Below are positions 12,556-25,191 of a stretch of DNA of 64,000 nt, piece by piece. The stretch comes from Delphinus delphis (lineage: Eukaryota; Chordata; Mammalia; Artiodactyla; Delphinidae). Position 1 is the stretch's first letter. Each line of letters starts with the position of its first letter. The notes beneath the pieces were generated by a model, which was not told where the DNA came from, did no database searches, and was given only the letters and a program-made list of their open reading frames with translations. The stretch covers positions 3,286,001 to 3,350,000 of the forward strand of contig NW_027192658.1 in assembly GCF_949987515.2 (NCBI RefSeq), written 5' to 3'. Position numbers and translations under genes: made by a program.

Positions 12556-14134
12556 TTGGCCAAAAAGGGTGTATGCGTTTTTTCCTGAATATATTCAGGA
12601 AAAAACGCATACGCCCTTTTTGGCCAACCAAGCAAGCTTGCAAAGGAAATCTGCACTACAATGAAGTCTCACTTCCCCCCGGTCAAAAGGGCCATCTGAA
12701 AAAAGTGTAAAATCCAGAAAGGCAGGACAGGCCATGGAGAACTGGGAGCCTTGTTATGCTGATGGGCGGGATGTAAATTGCCAACAGACACTCGGGAGAA
12801 GTGTATGGTGTTTCCTGAAACATCTAAAAAACAAAGCAACAGAGCCTAGGGCACTGCCACTTATGGTCCTATAGCTTAGGGAAATTAAAATCAAAAAGAC
12901 TCAGCCACCCCAAAGTTTGGGACGCCTCTGTTTACAAGAACCTCGTTTACAGTACAAGTTCAACATCGCAGAAAGTGAAAAATGGATAAAGAAGTTGTGG
13001 TATTTACTTACAAAGCAATATCACTCAGGAATGAAATCTATGTCATCAAGCCCTTAGAAGAACAATGAGTGGATTCAGGTATGATGATTCTAACTGAAAT
13101 AAGTCACACAGAAAAAGAAACATCATAAGATATCACTAATACACGGAATGAAAACTTGGCTACACAGGAACTGAATTACAGAACAGAACAGGGTCTCAAA
13201 TTTAGAAAACCAACTTATGCTTGCTTAAGGGTAAAGGTGAGTTGGGGTGCTGCATAAAACCAGAGATTGAAATGAGCACAGATAAAGTTCCTTAAGCCAA
13301 ATATGGAATAGACAACAGCTACTCCTTGCTCAACGAAATGGACTCAACACCGCATATTAAACGCCTATGAATGTACCTGACTAGTAAGTATCTTAAAACC
13401 TATAGATTGCAATGTCTCCGAAAGAGAAACAAGCATGTGTACAGGGGCATAAACGCAGCAGTGATAGGATTGGAGAGGTTCGGTGAGCAAATGAAGTCCC
13501 TTTGAAGTCATATTGCATGGTACCCATTACACGGGTTTCAACTACCCAGGTTTTAGGTATTCTTCCTTCAGCTAAAACATGCATGTGGAACCCAAAGTAT
13601 GATCAACCATGTGATCGGGAGACGTGTTCAAATATATCTCAGTTTTCGTACCCTGGTACTCGGGTGCAACATTCCAGACACTTTACTAACACTCTCCCCA
13701 CTTGGAGAGTCAGTCCCTTTAACCTCCTGTTTGGCCCAGTTTGCAATTTCTGTGGAAGATGAACAGGAATAGCGAGAACCAATGAGAGACTAGCTGGTGG
13801 TGTCTGGATGGGCAAATTTAACTCTCATTTCCCACCAGGAAGAGGAATTAACCAAAGGCTCAGCGTGCCGTGCCAGAACCAGATTAGAGCCTGAAGACAT
13901 CCTGCGGTGTTGCGGCCAGCTCAAAAGAAAGCGAGTTGAAGAAAGGAGCTCGGGGCACTGTAATTCACAAACCTGCAGAGTTATAAATGACAGCTATCGT
14001 CCAAAAATATACTGAAGTAAGGCTGCCAAGAGGACTTGAAAGCGGGGCAGAATTGCTGGAAACCGATTTCAGGAGGTAGACTGGAATTGCATTGAAAGCA
14101 TAGGAAAAGAGGCAGAACGTCCACAATGATGCAC
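12556..14134 (+). repeat. Satellite monomer M8 (B-form)
   Basis: One mismatch in the palindrome (C to T, GGGTG). The rest is nearly the same as M4; it opens the second copy of the four-monomer duplication. Confidence 0.9.
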
Positions 14135-15713
14135 TTGGCCAAAAAGGGCGTATGCGTTTTTTCCTGAATATATTCAGGAAAAAACGCATACGCCCTTTTT
14201 GGCCAACCAAGCAAGCTTGCAAAGGAAATCTGCACTACAATGAAGTCTCACTTCCCCCCGGTCAAAAGGTCCATCTGAAAAAAGTGTAAAATCCAGAAAG
14301 GCAGGACAGGCCATGGAGAACTGGGAGCCTTGTTATGCTGATGGGCGGGATGTAAATTGCCAACAGACACTCAGGAGAAGTGTATGGTGTTTCCTGAAAC
14401 ATCTAAAAACAAAGCAACAGACCCTAGGGCACTTCCACTTATGGTCCTATAGCTTAGGAAAATTAAAATCAAAAAGACACAGCCACCCCAAAGTTTGGAA
14501 CGGCTCTGTTTACAAGAACCTCGTTTACCGTACAAGTTCAACATCGCAGAAAGTGAAAAATGGATAAAGAACTTGTGGTACTTACGTACAACGCAGTATC
14601 ACTCAGCAATGAAATCTAAGTCATCAGGCCCATAGCAGCATAATGAGTGGATTCAGGTACGATGATTCTAACTGAAATAAGTCACACAGAAAAAGAAACA
14701 TCATAAGATATCACTAATACACGGAATGTAAACTTGGCTACACAGGAACTGCATTCCAAAACAGAACAGGGTCTCAAATTTAGAAAACCAACTTATGCTT
14801 GGTTAAGGGGAAAGGTGAGTTGGGGTGCTGCATAAAACCAGAGACTGAAATGAGCACAGATAAAGTTCCTTAAGCCAAATATGGAATAGACAAGAGCTAC
14901 TCCTTGCTCAACGAAATGGACTCAACACCCCATATTAAACGCCTAAGAATGTACCTGACTAGTAAGTATCTTAAAACCTATGGATTGCTATGTCTCCAAA
15001 AGAGAATCAAGCGTGTGTACAGGGGCATAAACGCAGCAGTAATAGGATTGGAGAGGTTCGGTGAGCAAATGAAGACCCTTTGAAGTCATATTGCATGCTA
15101 CCCATTCCACGGGTCTCAACTCTCCAGGTTTAAGGTATTCTTCCTTCAGCTAAAACATGCATGTGGAACCCAGAGTATGATCAACCACGTGAACGGGAGA
15201 CGTGTTCAAATATGACTCAGTTTCCCTCCCCTGGTACTCGGGTGCAACATTCCAGACGCTTTACTAACACTCTCCCGTCTTGGAGAGTCAGTTCCTTTAA
15301 CCTCCTGTTTGGCCCAGTTTGCAATTTCTGCGGAAGATGAACAGGAATAGCGAGAACCAATGAGAGGCTAGCTGGAGGTGTCTGGACAGGCAAATTTAAC
15401 TCTCATTTCCCACCAGGAAGAGGAATTAACCAAAGGCTCAGCGTGCCGTGCCGGAACCAGATTAGGGCCTGAAGCCATCCTGCGGTGTTGCGGCCAGCTC
15501 ACAAGAAAGCGAGTTGAAGAAAGGAGCTCAGGGGCACTGTAATTCACAAACCTGCAGAGTTATAAATGACAGCTATCGTCCAAAAATAGACTGAAGTAAG
15601 GCTGCCAAGAGGACTTGAAAGCGGGGCAGAATTGCAGGAAACCGATTTCAGGAGGTAGACTGGAATTGCATTGAAAGCATAGGAAAAGAGGCAGAACGTC
15701 CACAATGATGCAC
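14135..15713 (+). repeat. Satellite monomer M9 (A-form with B patch)
   Basis: Perfect palindrome and the short A-run of M5. Between about 14498 and 14547 it reads B-type GGAACGGCTCTGTTTACAAG and AACATCGCAG around an A-type ACCG, then returns to A-type ACTTGTGGTACTTACG. This is a short mosaic patch, best explained by conversion from a B monomer. Confidence 0.9.
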
Positions 15714-17292
15714 TTGGCCAAAAAGGGCGTATGCGTTTTTTCCTGAGTATATTCAGGAAAAAACGCATACGCCCTTTTTGGCCAACCAAGCAAGCTTGCA
15801 AAGGAAATCTGCACTACAATGAAGTCTCACTTCCCCCCGGTCAAAAGGGCCATCTGAAAAAAGTGTAAAATCCAGAAAGGCAGGACAGGCCATGGAGAAC
15901 TGGGAGCCTTGTTATGCTGATGGGCGGGAGGTAAATTGCCAACAGACACTCGGGAGAAGTGTATGGTGTTTCCTGAAACATCTAAAAAACAAAGCAACAG
16001 AGCCTAGGGCACTGCCACTTATGGTCCTATAGCTTAGGGAAATTAAAATCAAAAAGACACAGCCACCCCAAAGTTTGGGACGCCTCTGTTTACAGGAACC
16101 TCGTTTACAGTACAAGTTCAACATCGCAGAAAGTGAAAAATGGATAAAGAAGTTGTGGTATTTACTTACAAAGCAATATCACTCAGGAATGAAATCTATG
16201 TCATCAAGCCCTTAGAAGAACAATGAGTGGATTCAGGTATGATGATTCTAACTGAAATAAGTCACACAGAAGAAGAAACATCATAAGATATCACTAATAC
16301 ACGGAATGAAAACTTGGCTACACAGGAACTGAATTACAGAACAGAACAGGGTCTCAAATTTAGAAAACCAACTTATGCTTGCTTAAGGGGAAAGGTGAGT
16401 TGGGGTGCTGCATAAAACCAGAGATTGAAATGAGCACAGATAAAGTTCCTTAAGCCAAATATGGAATAGACAACAGCTACTCCTTGCTCAAAGAAATGGA
16501 CTCAACACCGCATATTAAACGCCTATGAATGTACCTGACTAGTAAGTATCTTAAAACCTATAGATTGCAATGTCTCCGAAAGAGAAACAAGCATGTGTAC
16601 AGGGGCATAAACGCAGCAGTGATAGGATTGGAGAGGTTCGGTGAGCAAATGAAGTCCCTTTGAAGTCATATTGCATGGTACCCATTACACGGGTTTCAAC
16701 TACCCAGGTTTTAGGTATTCTTCCTTCAGCTAAAACATGCATGTGGAACCCAGAGTATGATCAACCATGTGATCGGGAGACGTGTTCAAATATGTCTCAG
16801 TTTGCGTACCCTGGTACTCGGGTGCAACATTCCAGACACTTTACTAACACTCTCCCCACTTGGAGAGTCAGTCCCTTTAACCTCCTGTTTGGCCCAGTTT
16901 GCAATTTCTGTGGAAGATGAACAGGAATAGCGAGAACCAATGAGAGAGTAGCTGGAGGTGTCTGGATGGGCAAATTTAACTCTCATTTCCCACCAGGAAG
17001 AGGAATTAACCAAAGGCTCAGTGTGCCGTGCCAGAACCACATTAGAGCCTGAAGACATCCTGCGGTGTTGCGGCCAGCTCAAAAGAAAGCGAGTTGAAGA
17101 AAGGAGCTCGGGGCACTGTAATTCACAAACCTGCAGAGTTATAAATGACAGCTATCGTCCAAAAATATACTGAAGTAAGGCTGCCAAGAGGACTTGAAAG
17201 CGGGGCAGAATTGCAGGAAACCGATTTCAGGAGGTAGACTGGAATTGCATTGAAAGCATAGGAAAAGAGGCAGAACGTCCACAATGATGCAC
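15714..17292 (+). repeat. Satellite monomer M10 (B-form)
   Basis: Central palindrome mismatch shared with M6. From 15783 onward it is nearly identical to M13, 4,739 bp downstream, and so heads the three-monomer duplication. Confidence 0.9.
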
Positions 17293-18872
17293 TTGGCCAA
17301 AAAGGGCGTATGCGTTTTTTCCTGAATATATTCAGGAAAAAACGCATACGCCCTTTTTGGCCAACCAAGCAAACTTGCAAAGGAAATCTGCACTACAATG
17401 AAGTCTCACTTCTCCCCGGTCAAAAGGTCCATCTGAAAAAAGTGTAAAATCCAGAAAGGCAGGACAGGCCATGGAGAACTGGGAGCCTTGTTATGCTGAT
17501 GGGCGGGATGTAAATTGCCAACAGACACTCAGGAGAAGTGTATGGTGTTTCCTGAAACATCTAAAAAACAAAGCAACAGACCCTAGGGCACTTCCACTTA
17601 TGGTCCTATAGCTTAGGGAAATTAAAATCAAAAAGACACAGCCACCCCAAAGTTTGGGACGCCTCCGTTTACAAGAACCTCGTTTACCGTACAAGTTCAA
17701 TATCACAGAAAGTGAAAAATGGATAAAGAACTTGTGGTACTTATGTACAATGCAGTATCACTCAGCAATGAAATCTATGTCATCAGGCCCATAGCAGCAT
17801 AATGAGTGGATTCAGGTACGATGATTCTAACTGAAATAAGTCACACAGAAAAAGAAACATCATAAGATATCACTAATACACGGAATGTAAACTTGGCTAC
17901 ACAGGAACTGCATTCCAAAACAGAACAGGGTCTCAAATTTAGAAAACCAACTTATGCTTGGTTAAGGGGAAAGGTGAGTTGGGGTGCTGCATAAAACCAG
18001 AGATTGAAATGAGCACAGATAAAGTTCCTTAAGCCAAATATGGAATAGACAAGAGCTACTCCTTGCTCAACGAAATGGACTCAACACCCCATATTAAACG
18101 CCTAAGAATGTACCTGACTAGTAAGTATCTTAAAACCTATGGATTGCTATGTCTCCAAAAGAGAATCAAGCGTGTGTACAGGGGCATACACGCAGCAGTG
18201 ATAGGATTGGAGAGGTTCGGTGAGCAAATGAAGACCCTTTGAAGTCATATTGCATGGTACCCATTCCACAGGTCTCAACTCTCCAGGTTTAAGGTATTCT
18301 TCCTTCAGCTAAAACATGCCTGGGGAACCCAGAGTATGATCAACCACGTGAATGGGAGACGTGTTCAAATATGTCTCAGTTTCCCTCCCCTGGTACTCGG
18401 GTGCAACATTCCAGACGCTTTACTAACACTCTCCCGTCTTGGAGAGTCAGTTCCTTTAACCTCCTGTTTGGCCCAGTTTGCAATTTCTGCGGAAGATGAA
18501 CAGGAATAGCGAGAACCAATGAGAGGCTAGCTGGAGGTGTCTGGACAGGCAAATTTAACTCTCATTTCCCACCAGGAAGAGGAATTAACCAAAGGCTCAG
18601 CGTGCCGTGCCGGAACCAGATTAGGGCCTGAAGCCATCCTGCGGTGTTGCGGCCAGCTCACAAGAAACCGAGTTGAAGTAAGGAGCTCAGGGGCACTGTA
18701 ATTCACAAACCTGCAGAGTTATAAATGACAGCTATCGTCCAAAAATAGACTGAAGTAAGGCTGCCAAGAGGACTTGAAAGCGGGGCAGAATTGCTGGAAA
18801 CCGATTTCAGGAGGTAGACTGGAATTGCATTGAAAGCATAGGAAAAGAGGCAGAACGTCCACAATGATGCAC
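17293..18872 (+). repeat. Satellite monomer M11 (A-form)
   Basis: Perfect palindrome. Nearly identical to M14; one visible difference is CAAAAGGTCC here and CAAACGGTCC in M14. Also partner of M7 in the older four-monomer duplication. Last monomer of the strictly alternating A/B stretch. Confidence 0.9.
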
Positions 18873-20452
18873 TTGGCCAAAAAGGGCGTATGCGTTTTTT
18901 CCTGAATATATTCAGGAAAAAATGCATACGCCCTTTTTGGCCAACCAAGCAAGCTTGCAAAGGAAATCTGCACTACAATGAAGTCTCACTTCCCCCCGGT
19001 CAAAAGGGCCATCTGAAAAAAGTGTAAAATCCAGAAAGGCAGGACAGGCCATGGAGAACTGGGAGCCTTGTTATGCTGATGGGCGGGATGTAAATTGCCA
19101 ACAGACACTCGGGAGAAGTGTATGGTGTTTCCTGAAACATCTAAAAAACAAAGCAACAGAGCCTAGGACACTGCCACTTATGGTCCTATAGCTTAGGGAA
19201 ACTAAAATCAAAAAGACACAGCCACCCCAAAGTTTGGAACGGCTCTGTTTACAAGAACCTCGTTTACAGTACAAGTTCAACATCGCAGAAAGTGAAAAAT
19301 GGATAAAGAAGTTGTGGTATTTACTTACAAAGCAATATCACCAAGCAATGAAATCTGTGTCATCAGGCCCTTAGCAGCACAATGAGTGGATTCAGGTATG
19401 ATGATTCTAACTGAAATAAGTCACCCAGAAAAAGAAACATCATAAGATATCAGTAATACACGGAATGTAAACTTGGCTACACAGGAACTGAATTACAGAA
19501 CAGAACAGGGTCTCAAATTTAGAAAACCAACTTATGCTTGCTTAAGGGGAAAGGTGAGTTGGGGTGCTGCATAAAACCAGAGATTGAAATGAGCACAGAT
19601 AAAGTTCCTTAAGCCAAATATGGAATAGACAAGAGCTACTCCTTGCTCAAAGAAATGGACTCAACACCGCATATTAAATGCCTAAGAATGTACCTGACTA
19701 GTAAGTATCTTAAAACCTAGGGATTGCTATGTCTCCGAAAGAGAATCAAGCATGTGTACAGGGGCATAAACGCAGCAGTGATAGGATTGGAGAGGTTCGG
19801 TGAGCAAATGAAGACCCTTTGAAGTCATATTGCATGGTACCCATTCCACGGGTTTCAACTACCCAGGTTTTAGGTATTCTTCCTTCAGCTAAAACATGCA
19901 TGTGGAACCCAGAGTATGATCAACCATGTGATCGGGAGACGTGTTCAAATATGTCTCAGTTTTCCTCCCCTGGTACTCGGGTGCAACATTCCAGACGCTT
20001 TACTAACACTCTCCCCACTTGGAGAGTCAGCGCCTTTAACCTCCTGTTTGGCCCAGTTTGCAATTTCTGCGGAAGATGAACAGGAATAGCGAGAACCAAT
20101 GAGACACTAGCTGGAGGTGTCTGGACGGGCAAATTTAACTCTCATTTCCCACCAGGAAGAGGAAATAACCAGAGGCTCAGCGTGCCGTGCCGGAACCAGA
20201 TTAGGGCCTGAAGCCATCCTGCGGTGTTGCGGCCAGGTCACAAGAAAGCGAGTTCAAGAAAGGAGCTCAGGGGCACTGTAATTCACAAACCTGCAGAGTT
20301 ATAAATGACAGCTATCGTCCAAAAATAGACTGAAGTAAGGCTGCCAAGAGGACTTGAAAGCGGGGCAGAATTGCAGGAAACCGATTTCAGGAGGTAGACT
20401 GGAATTGCATTGAAAGCATAGGAAAAGAGGCAGAACGTCCACAATGATGCAC
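18873..20452 (+). repeat. Satellite monomer M12 (B-form)
   Basis: One palindrome mismatch in the right arm (AAATGCATACG), shared only with M15. M12 and M13 are adjacent B-forms, so the alternation breaks here. Confidence 0.9.
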
Positions 20453-22031
20453 TTGGCCAAAAAGGGCGTATGCGTTTTTTCCTGAATATATTCAGGAAAA
20501 AACGCATACGCCCTTTTTGGACAACCAAGCAAGCTTGCAAAGGAAATCTGCACTACAATGAAGTCTCACTTCCCCCCGGTCAAAAGGGCCATCTGAAAAA
20601 AGTGTAAAATCCAGAAAGGCAGGACAGGCCATGGAGAACTGGGAGCCTTGTTATGCTGATGGGCGGGAGGTAAATTGCCAACAGACACTCGGGAGAAGTG
20701 TATGGTGTTTCCTGAAACATCTAAAAAACAAAGCAACAGAGCCTAGGGCACTGCCACTTATGGTCCTATAGCTTAGGGAAATTAAAATCAAAAAGACACA
20801 GCCACCCCAAAGTTTGGGACGCCTCTGTTTACAGGAACCTCGTTTACAGTACAAGTTCAACATCGCAGAAAGTGAAAAATGGATAAAGAAGTTGTGGTAT
20901 TTACTTACAAAGCAATATCACTCAGGAATGAAATCTATGTCATCAAGCCCTTAGAAGAACAATGAGTGGATTCAGGTATGATGATTCTAACTGAAATAAG
21001 TCACACAGAAGAAGAAACATCATAAGATATCACTAATACACGGAATGAAAACTTGGCTACACAGGAACTGAATTACAGAACAGAACAGGGTCTCAAATTT
21101 AGAAAACCAACTTATGCTTGCTTAAGGGGAAAGGTGAGTTGGGGTGCTGCATAAAACCAGAGATTGAAATGAGCACAGATAAAGTTCCTTAAGCCAAATA
21201 TGGAATAGACAACAGCTACTCCTTGCTCAAAGAAATGGACTCAACACCGCATATTAAACGCCTATGAATGTACCTGACTAGTAAGTATCTTAAAACCTAT
21301 AGATTGCAATGTCTCCGAAAGAGAAACAAGCATGTGTACAGGGGCATAAACGCAGCAGTGATAGGATTGGAGAGGTTCGGTGAGCAAATGAAGTCCCTTT
21401 GAAGTCATATTGCATGGTACCCATTACACGGGTTTCAACTACCCAGGTTTTAGGTATTCTTCCTTCAGCTAAAACATGCATGTGGAACCCAGAGTATGAT
21501 CAACCATGTGATCGGGAGACGTGTTCAAATATGTCTCAGTTTGCGTACCCTGGTACTCGGGTGCAACATTCCAGACACTTTACTAACACTCTCCCCACTT
21601 GGAGAGTCAGTCCCTTTAACCTCCTGTTTGGCCCAGTTTGCAATTTCTGTGGAAGATGAACAGGAATAGCGAGAACCAATGAGAGAGTAGCTGGAGGTGT
21701 CTGGATGGGCAAATTTAACTCTCATTTCCCACCAGGAAGAGGAATTAACCAAAGGCTCAGTGTGCCGTGCCAGAACCACATTAGAGCCTGAAGACATCCT
21801 GCGGTGTTGCGGCCAGCTCAAAAGAAAGCGAGTTGAAGAAAGGAGCTCGGGGCACTGTAATTCACAAACCTGCAGAGTTATAAATGACAGCTATCGTCCA
21901 AAAATATACTGAAGTAAGGCTGCCAAGAGGACTTGAAAGCGGGGCAGAATTGCAGGAAACCGATTTCAGGAGGTAGACTGGAATTGCATTGAAAGCATAG
22001 GAAAAGAGGCAGAACGTCCACAATGATGCAC
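20453..22031 (+). repeat. Satellite monomer M13 (B-form)
   Basis: Palindrome with one mismatch at its right end (TTGGACAA), the same as in M16 and M22. After the palindrome it copies M10; the junction between the two copies of the three-monomer block therefore lies close to 20521. Confidence 0.9.
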
Positions 22032-23611
22032 TTGGCCAAAAAGGGCGTATGCGTTTTTTCCTGAATATATTCAGGAAAAAACGCATACGCCCTTTTTGGC
22101 CAACCAAGCAAACTTGCAAAGGAAATCTGCACTACAATGAAGTCTCACTTCTCCCCGGTCAAACGGTCCATCTGAAAAAAGTGTAAAATCCAGAAAGGCA
22201 GGACAGGCCATGGAGAACTGGGAGCCTTGTTATGCTGATGGGCGGGATGTAAATTGCCAACAGACACTCAGGAGAAGTGTATGGTGTTTCCTGAAACATC
22301 TAAAAAACAAAGCAACAGACCCTAGGGCACTTCCACTTATGGTCCTATAGCTTAGGGAAATTAAAATCAAAAAGACACAGCCACCCCAAAGTTTGGGACG
22401 CCTCCGTTTACAAGAACCTCGTTTACCGTACAAGTTCAATATCACAGAAAGTGAAAAATGGATAAAGAACTTGTGGTACTTATGTACAATGCAGTATCAC
22501 TCAGCAATGAAATCTATGTCATCAGGCCCATAGCAGCATAATGAGTGGATTCAGGTACGATGATTCTAACTGAAATAAGTCACACAGAAAAAGAAACATC
22601 ATAAGATATCACTAATACACGGAATGTAAACTTGGCTACACAGGAACTGCATTCCAAAACAGAACAGGGTCTCAAATTTAGAAAACCAACTTATGCTTGG
22701 TTAAGGGGAAAGGTGAGTTGGGGTGCTGCATAAAACCAGAGATTGAAATGAGCACAGATAAAGTTCCTTAAGCCAAATATGGAATAGACAAGAGCTACTC
22801 CTTGCTCAACGAAATGGACTCAACACCCCATATTAAACGCCTAAGAATGTACCTGACTAGTAAGTATCTTAAAACCTATGGATTGCTATGTCTCCAAAAG
22901 AGAATCAAGCGTGTGTACAGGGGCATACACGCAGCAGTGATAGGATTGGAGAGGTTCGGTGAGCAAATGAAGACCCTTTGAAGTCATATTGCATGGTACC
23001 CATTCCACAGGTCTCAACTCTCCAGGTTTAAGGTATTCTTCCTTCAGCTAAAACATGCCTGGGGAACCCAGAGTATGATCAACCACGTGAATGGGAGACG
23101 TGTTCAAATATGTCTCAGTTTCCCTCCCCTGGTACTCGGGTGCAACATTCCAGACGCTTTACTAACACTCTCCCGTCTTGGAGAGTCAGTTCCTTTAACC
23201 TCCTGTTTGGCCCAGTTTGCAATTTCTGCGGAAGATGAACAGGAATAGCGAGAACCAATGAGAGGCTAGCTGGAGGTGTCTGGACAGGCAAATTTAACTC
23301 TCATTTCCCACCAGGAAGAGGAATTAACCAAAGGCTCAGCGTGCCGTGCCGGAACCAGATTAGGGCCTGAAGCCATCCTGCGGTGTTGCGGCCAGCTCAC
23401 AAGAAACCGAGTTGAAGTAAGGAGCTCAGGGGCACTGTAATTCACAAACCTGCAGAGTTATAAATGACAGCTATCGTCCAAAAATAGACTGAAGTAAGGC
23501 TGCCAAGAGGACTTGAAAGCGGGGCAGAATTGCTGGAAACCGATTTCAGGAGGTAGACTGGAATTGCATTGAAAGCATAGGAAAAGAGGCAGAACGTCCA
23601 CAATGATGCAC
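22032..23611 (+). repeat. Satellite monomer M14 (A-form)
   Basis: Perfect palindrome. Second copy of M11 in the 4,739-bp duplication; carries CATGCCTGGGGAACC and AAGCAAACTTG of the M7/M11/M20 sub-lineage. Confidence 0.9.
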
Positions 23612-25191
23612 TTGGCCAAAAAGGGCGTATGCGTTTTTTCCTGAATATATTCAGGAAAAAATGCATACGCCCTTTTTGGCCAACCAAGCAAGCTTGCAAA
23701 GGAAATCTGCACTACAATGAAGTCTCACTTCCCCCCGGTCAAAAGGGCCATCTGAAAAAAGTGTAAAATCCAGAAAGGCAGGACAGGCCATGGAGAACTG
23801 GGAGCCTTGTTATGCTGATGGGCGGGATGTAAATTGCCAACAGACACTCGGGAGAAGTGTATGGTGTTTCCTGAAACATCTAAAAAACAAAGCAACAGAG
23901 CCTAGGACACTGCCACTTATGGTCCTATAGCTTAGGGAAACTAAAATCAAAAAGACACAGCCACCCCAAAGTTTGGAACGGCTCTGTTTACAAGAACCTC
24001 GTTTACAGTACAAGTTCAACATCGCAGAAAGTGAAAAATGGATAAAGAAGTTGTGGTATTTACTTACAAAGCAATATCACCAAGCAATGAAATCTGTGTC
24101 ATCAGGCCCTTAGCAGCACAATGAGTGGATTCAGGTATGATGATTCTAACTGAAATAAGTCACCCAGAAAAAGAAACATCATAAGATATCAGTAATACAC
24201 GGAATGTAAACTTGGCTACACAGGAACTGAATTACAGAACAGAACAGGGTCTCAAATTTAGAAAACCAACTTATGCTTGCTTAAGGGGAAAGGTGAGTTG
24301 GGGTGCTGCATAAAACCAGAGATTGAAATGAGCACAGATAAAGTTCCTTAAGCCAAATATGGAATAGACAAGAGCTACTCCTTGCTCAAAGAAATGGACT
24401 CAACACCGCATATTAAATGCCTAAGAATGTACCTGACTAGTAAGTATCTTAAAACCTAGGGATTGCTATGTCTCCGAAAGAGAATCAAGCATGTGTACAG
24501 GGGCATAAACGCAGCAGTGATAGGATTGGAGAGGTTCGGTGAGCAAATGAAGACCCTTTGAAGTCATATTGCATGGTACCCATTCCACGGGTTTCAACTA
24601 CCCAGGTTTTAGGTATTCTTCCTTCAGCTAAAACATGCATGTGGAACCCAGAGTATGATCAACCATGTGATCGGGAGACGTGTTCAAATATGTCTCAGTT
24701 TTCCTCCCCTGGTACTCGGGTGCAACATTCCAGACGCTTTACTAACACTCTCCCCACTTGGAGAGTCAGCGCCTTTAACCTCCTGTTTGGCCCAGTTTGC
24801 AATTTCTGCGGAAGATGAACAGGAATAGCGAGAACCAATGAGACACTAGCTGGAGGTGTCTGGACGGGCAAATTTAACTCTCATTTCCCACCAGGAAGAG
24901 GAAATAACCAGAGGCTCAGCGTGCCGTGCCGGAACCAGATTAGGGCCTGAAGCCATCCTGCGGTGTTGCGGCCAGGTCACAAGAAAGCGAGTTCAAGAAA
25001 GGAGCTCAGGGGCACTGTAATTCACAAACCTGCAGAGTTATAAATGACAGCTATCGTCCAAAAATAGACTGAAGTAAGGCTGCCAAGAGGACTTGAAAGC
25101 GGGGCAGAATTGCAGGAAACCGATTTCAGGAGGTAGACTGGAATTGCATTGAAAGCATAGGAAAAGAGGCAGAACGTCCACAATGATGCAC
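23612..25191 (+). repeat. Satellite monomer M15 (B-form)
   Basis: Second copy of M12, including the right-arm palindrome change AAATGCATACG and the marker ATTAAATGCC. From about 24560 it is also close to M21 and M22, 9,477 bp downstream. Confidence 0.9.

Larger units (their letters stand above)
6239..18650 (+). repeat. Four-monomer tandem duplication (6,317-bp period)
   Basis: M4-M7 and M8-M11 correspond one to one at 6,317 bp. Shared private markers include the central palindrome change of M6/M10, the short A-run of M5/M9 and the CATGCCTGGGG of M7/M11. Scattered differences (for example AACGAAATGG/AAAGAAATGG in M6/M10) show it is older than the three-monomer duplication. Edges are approximate. 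Confidence 0.8.
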
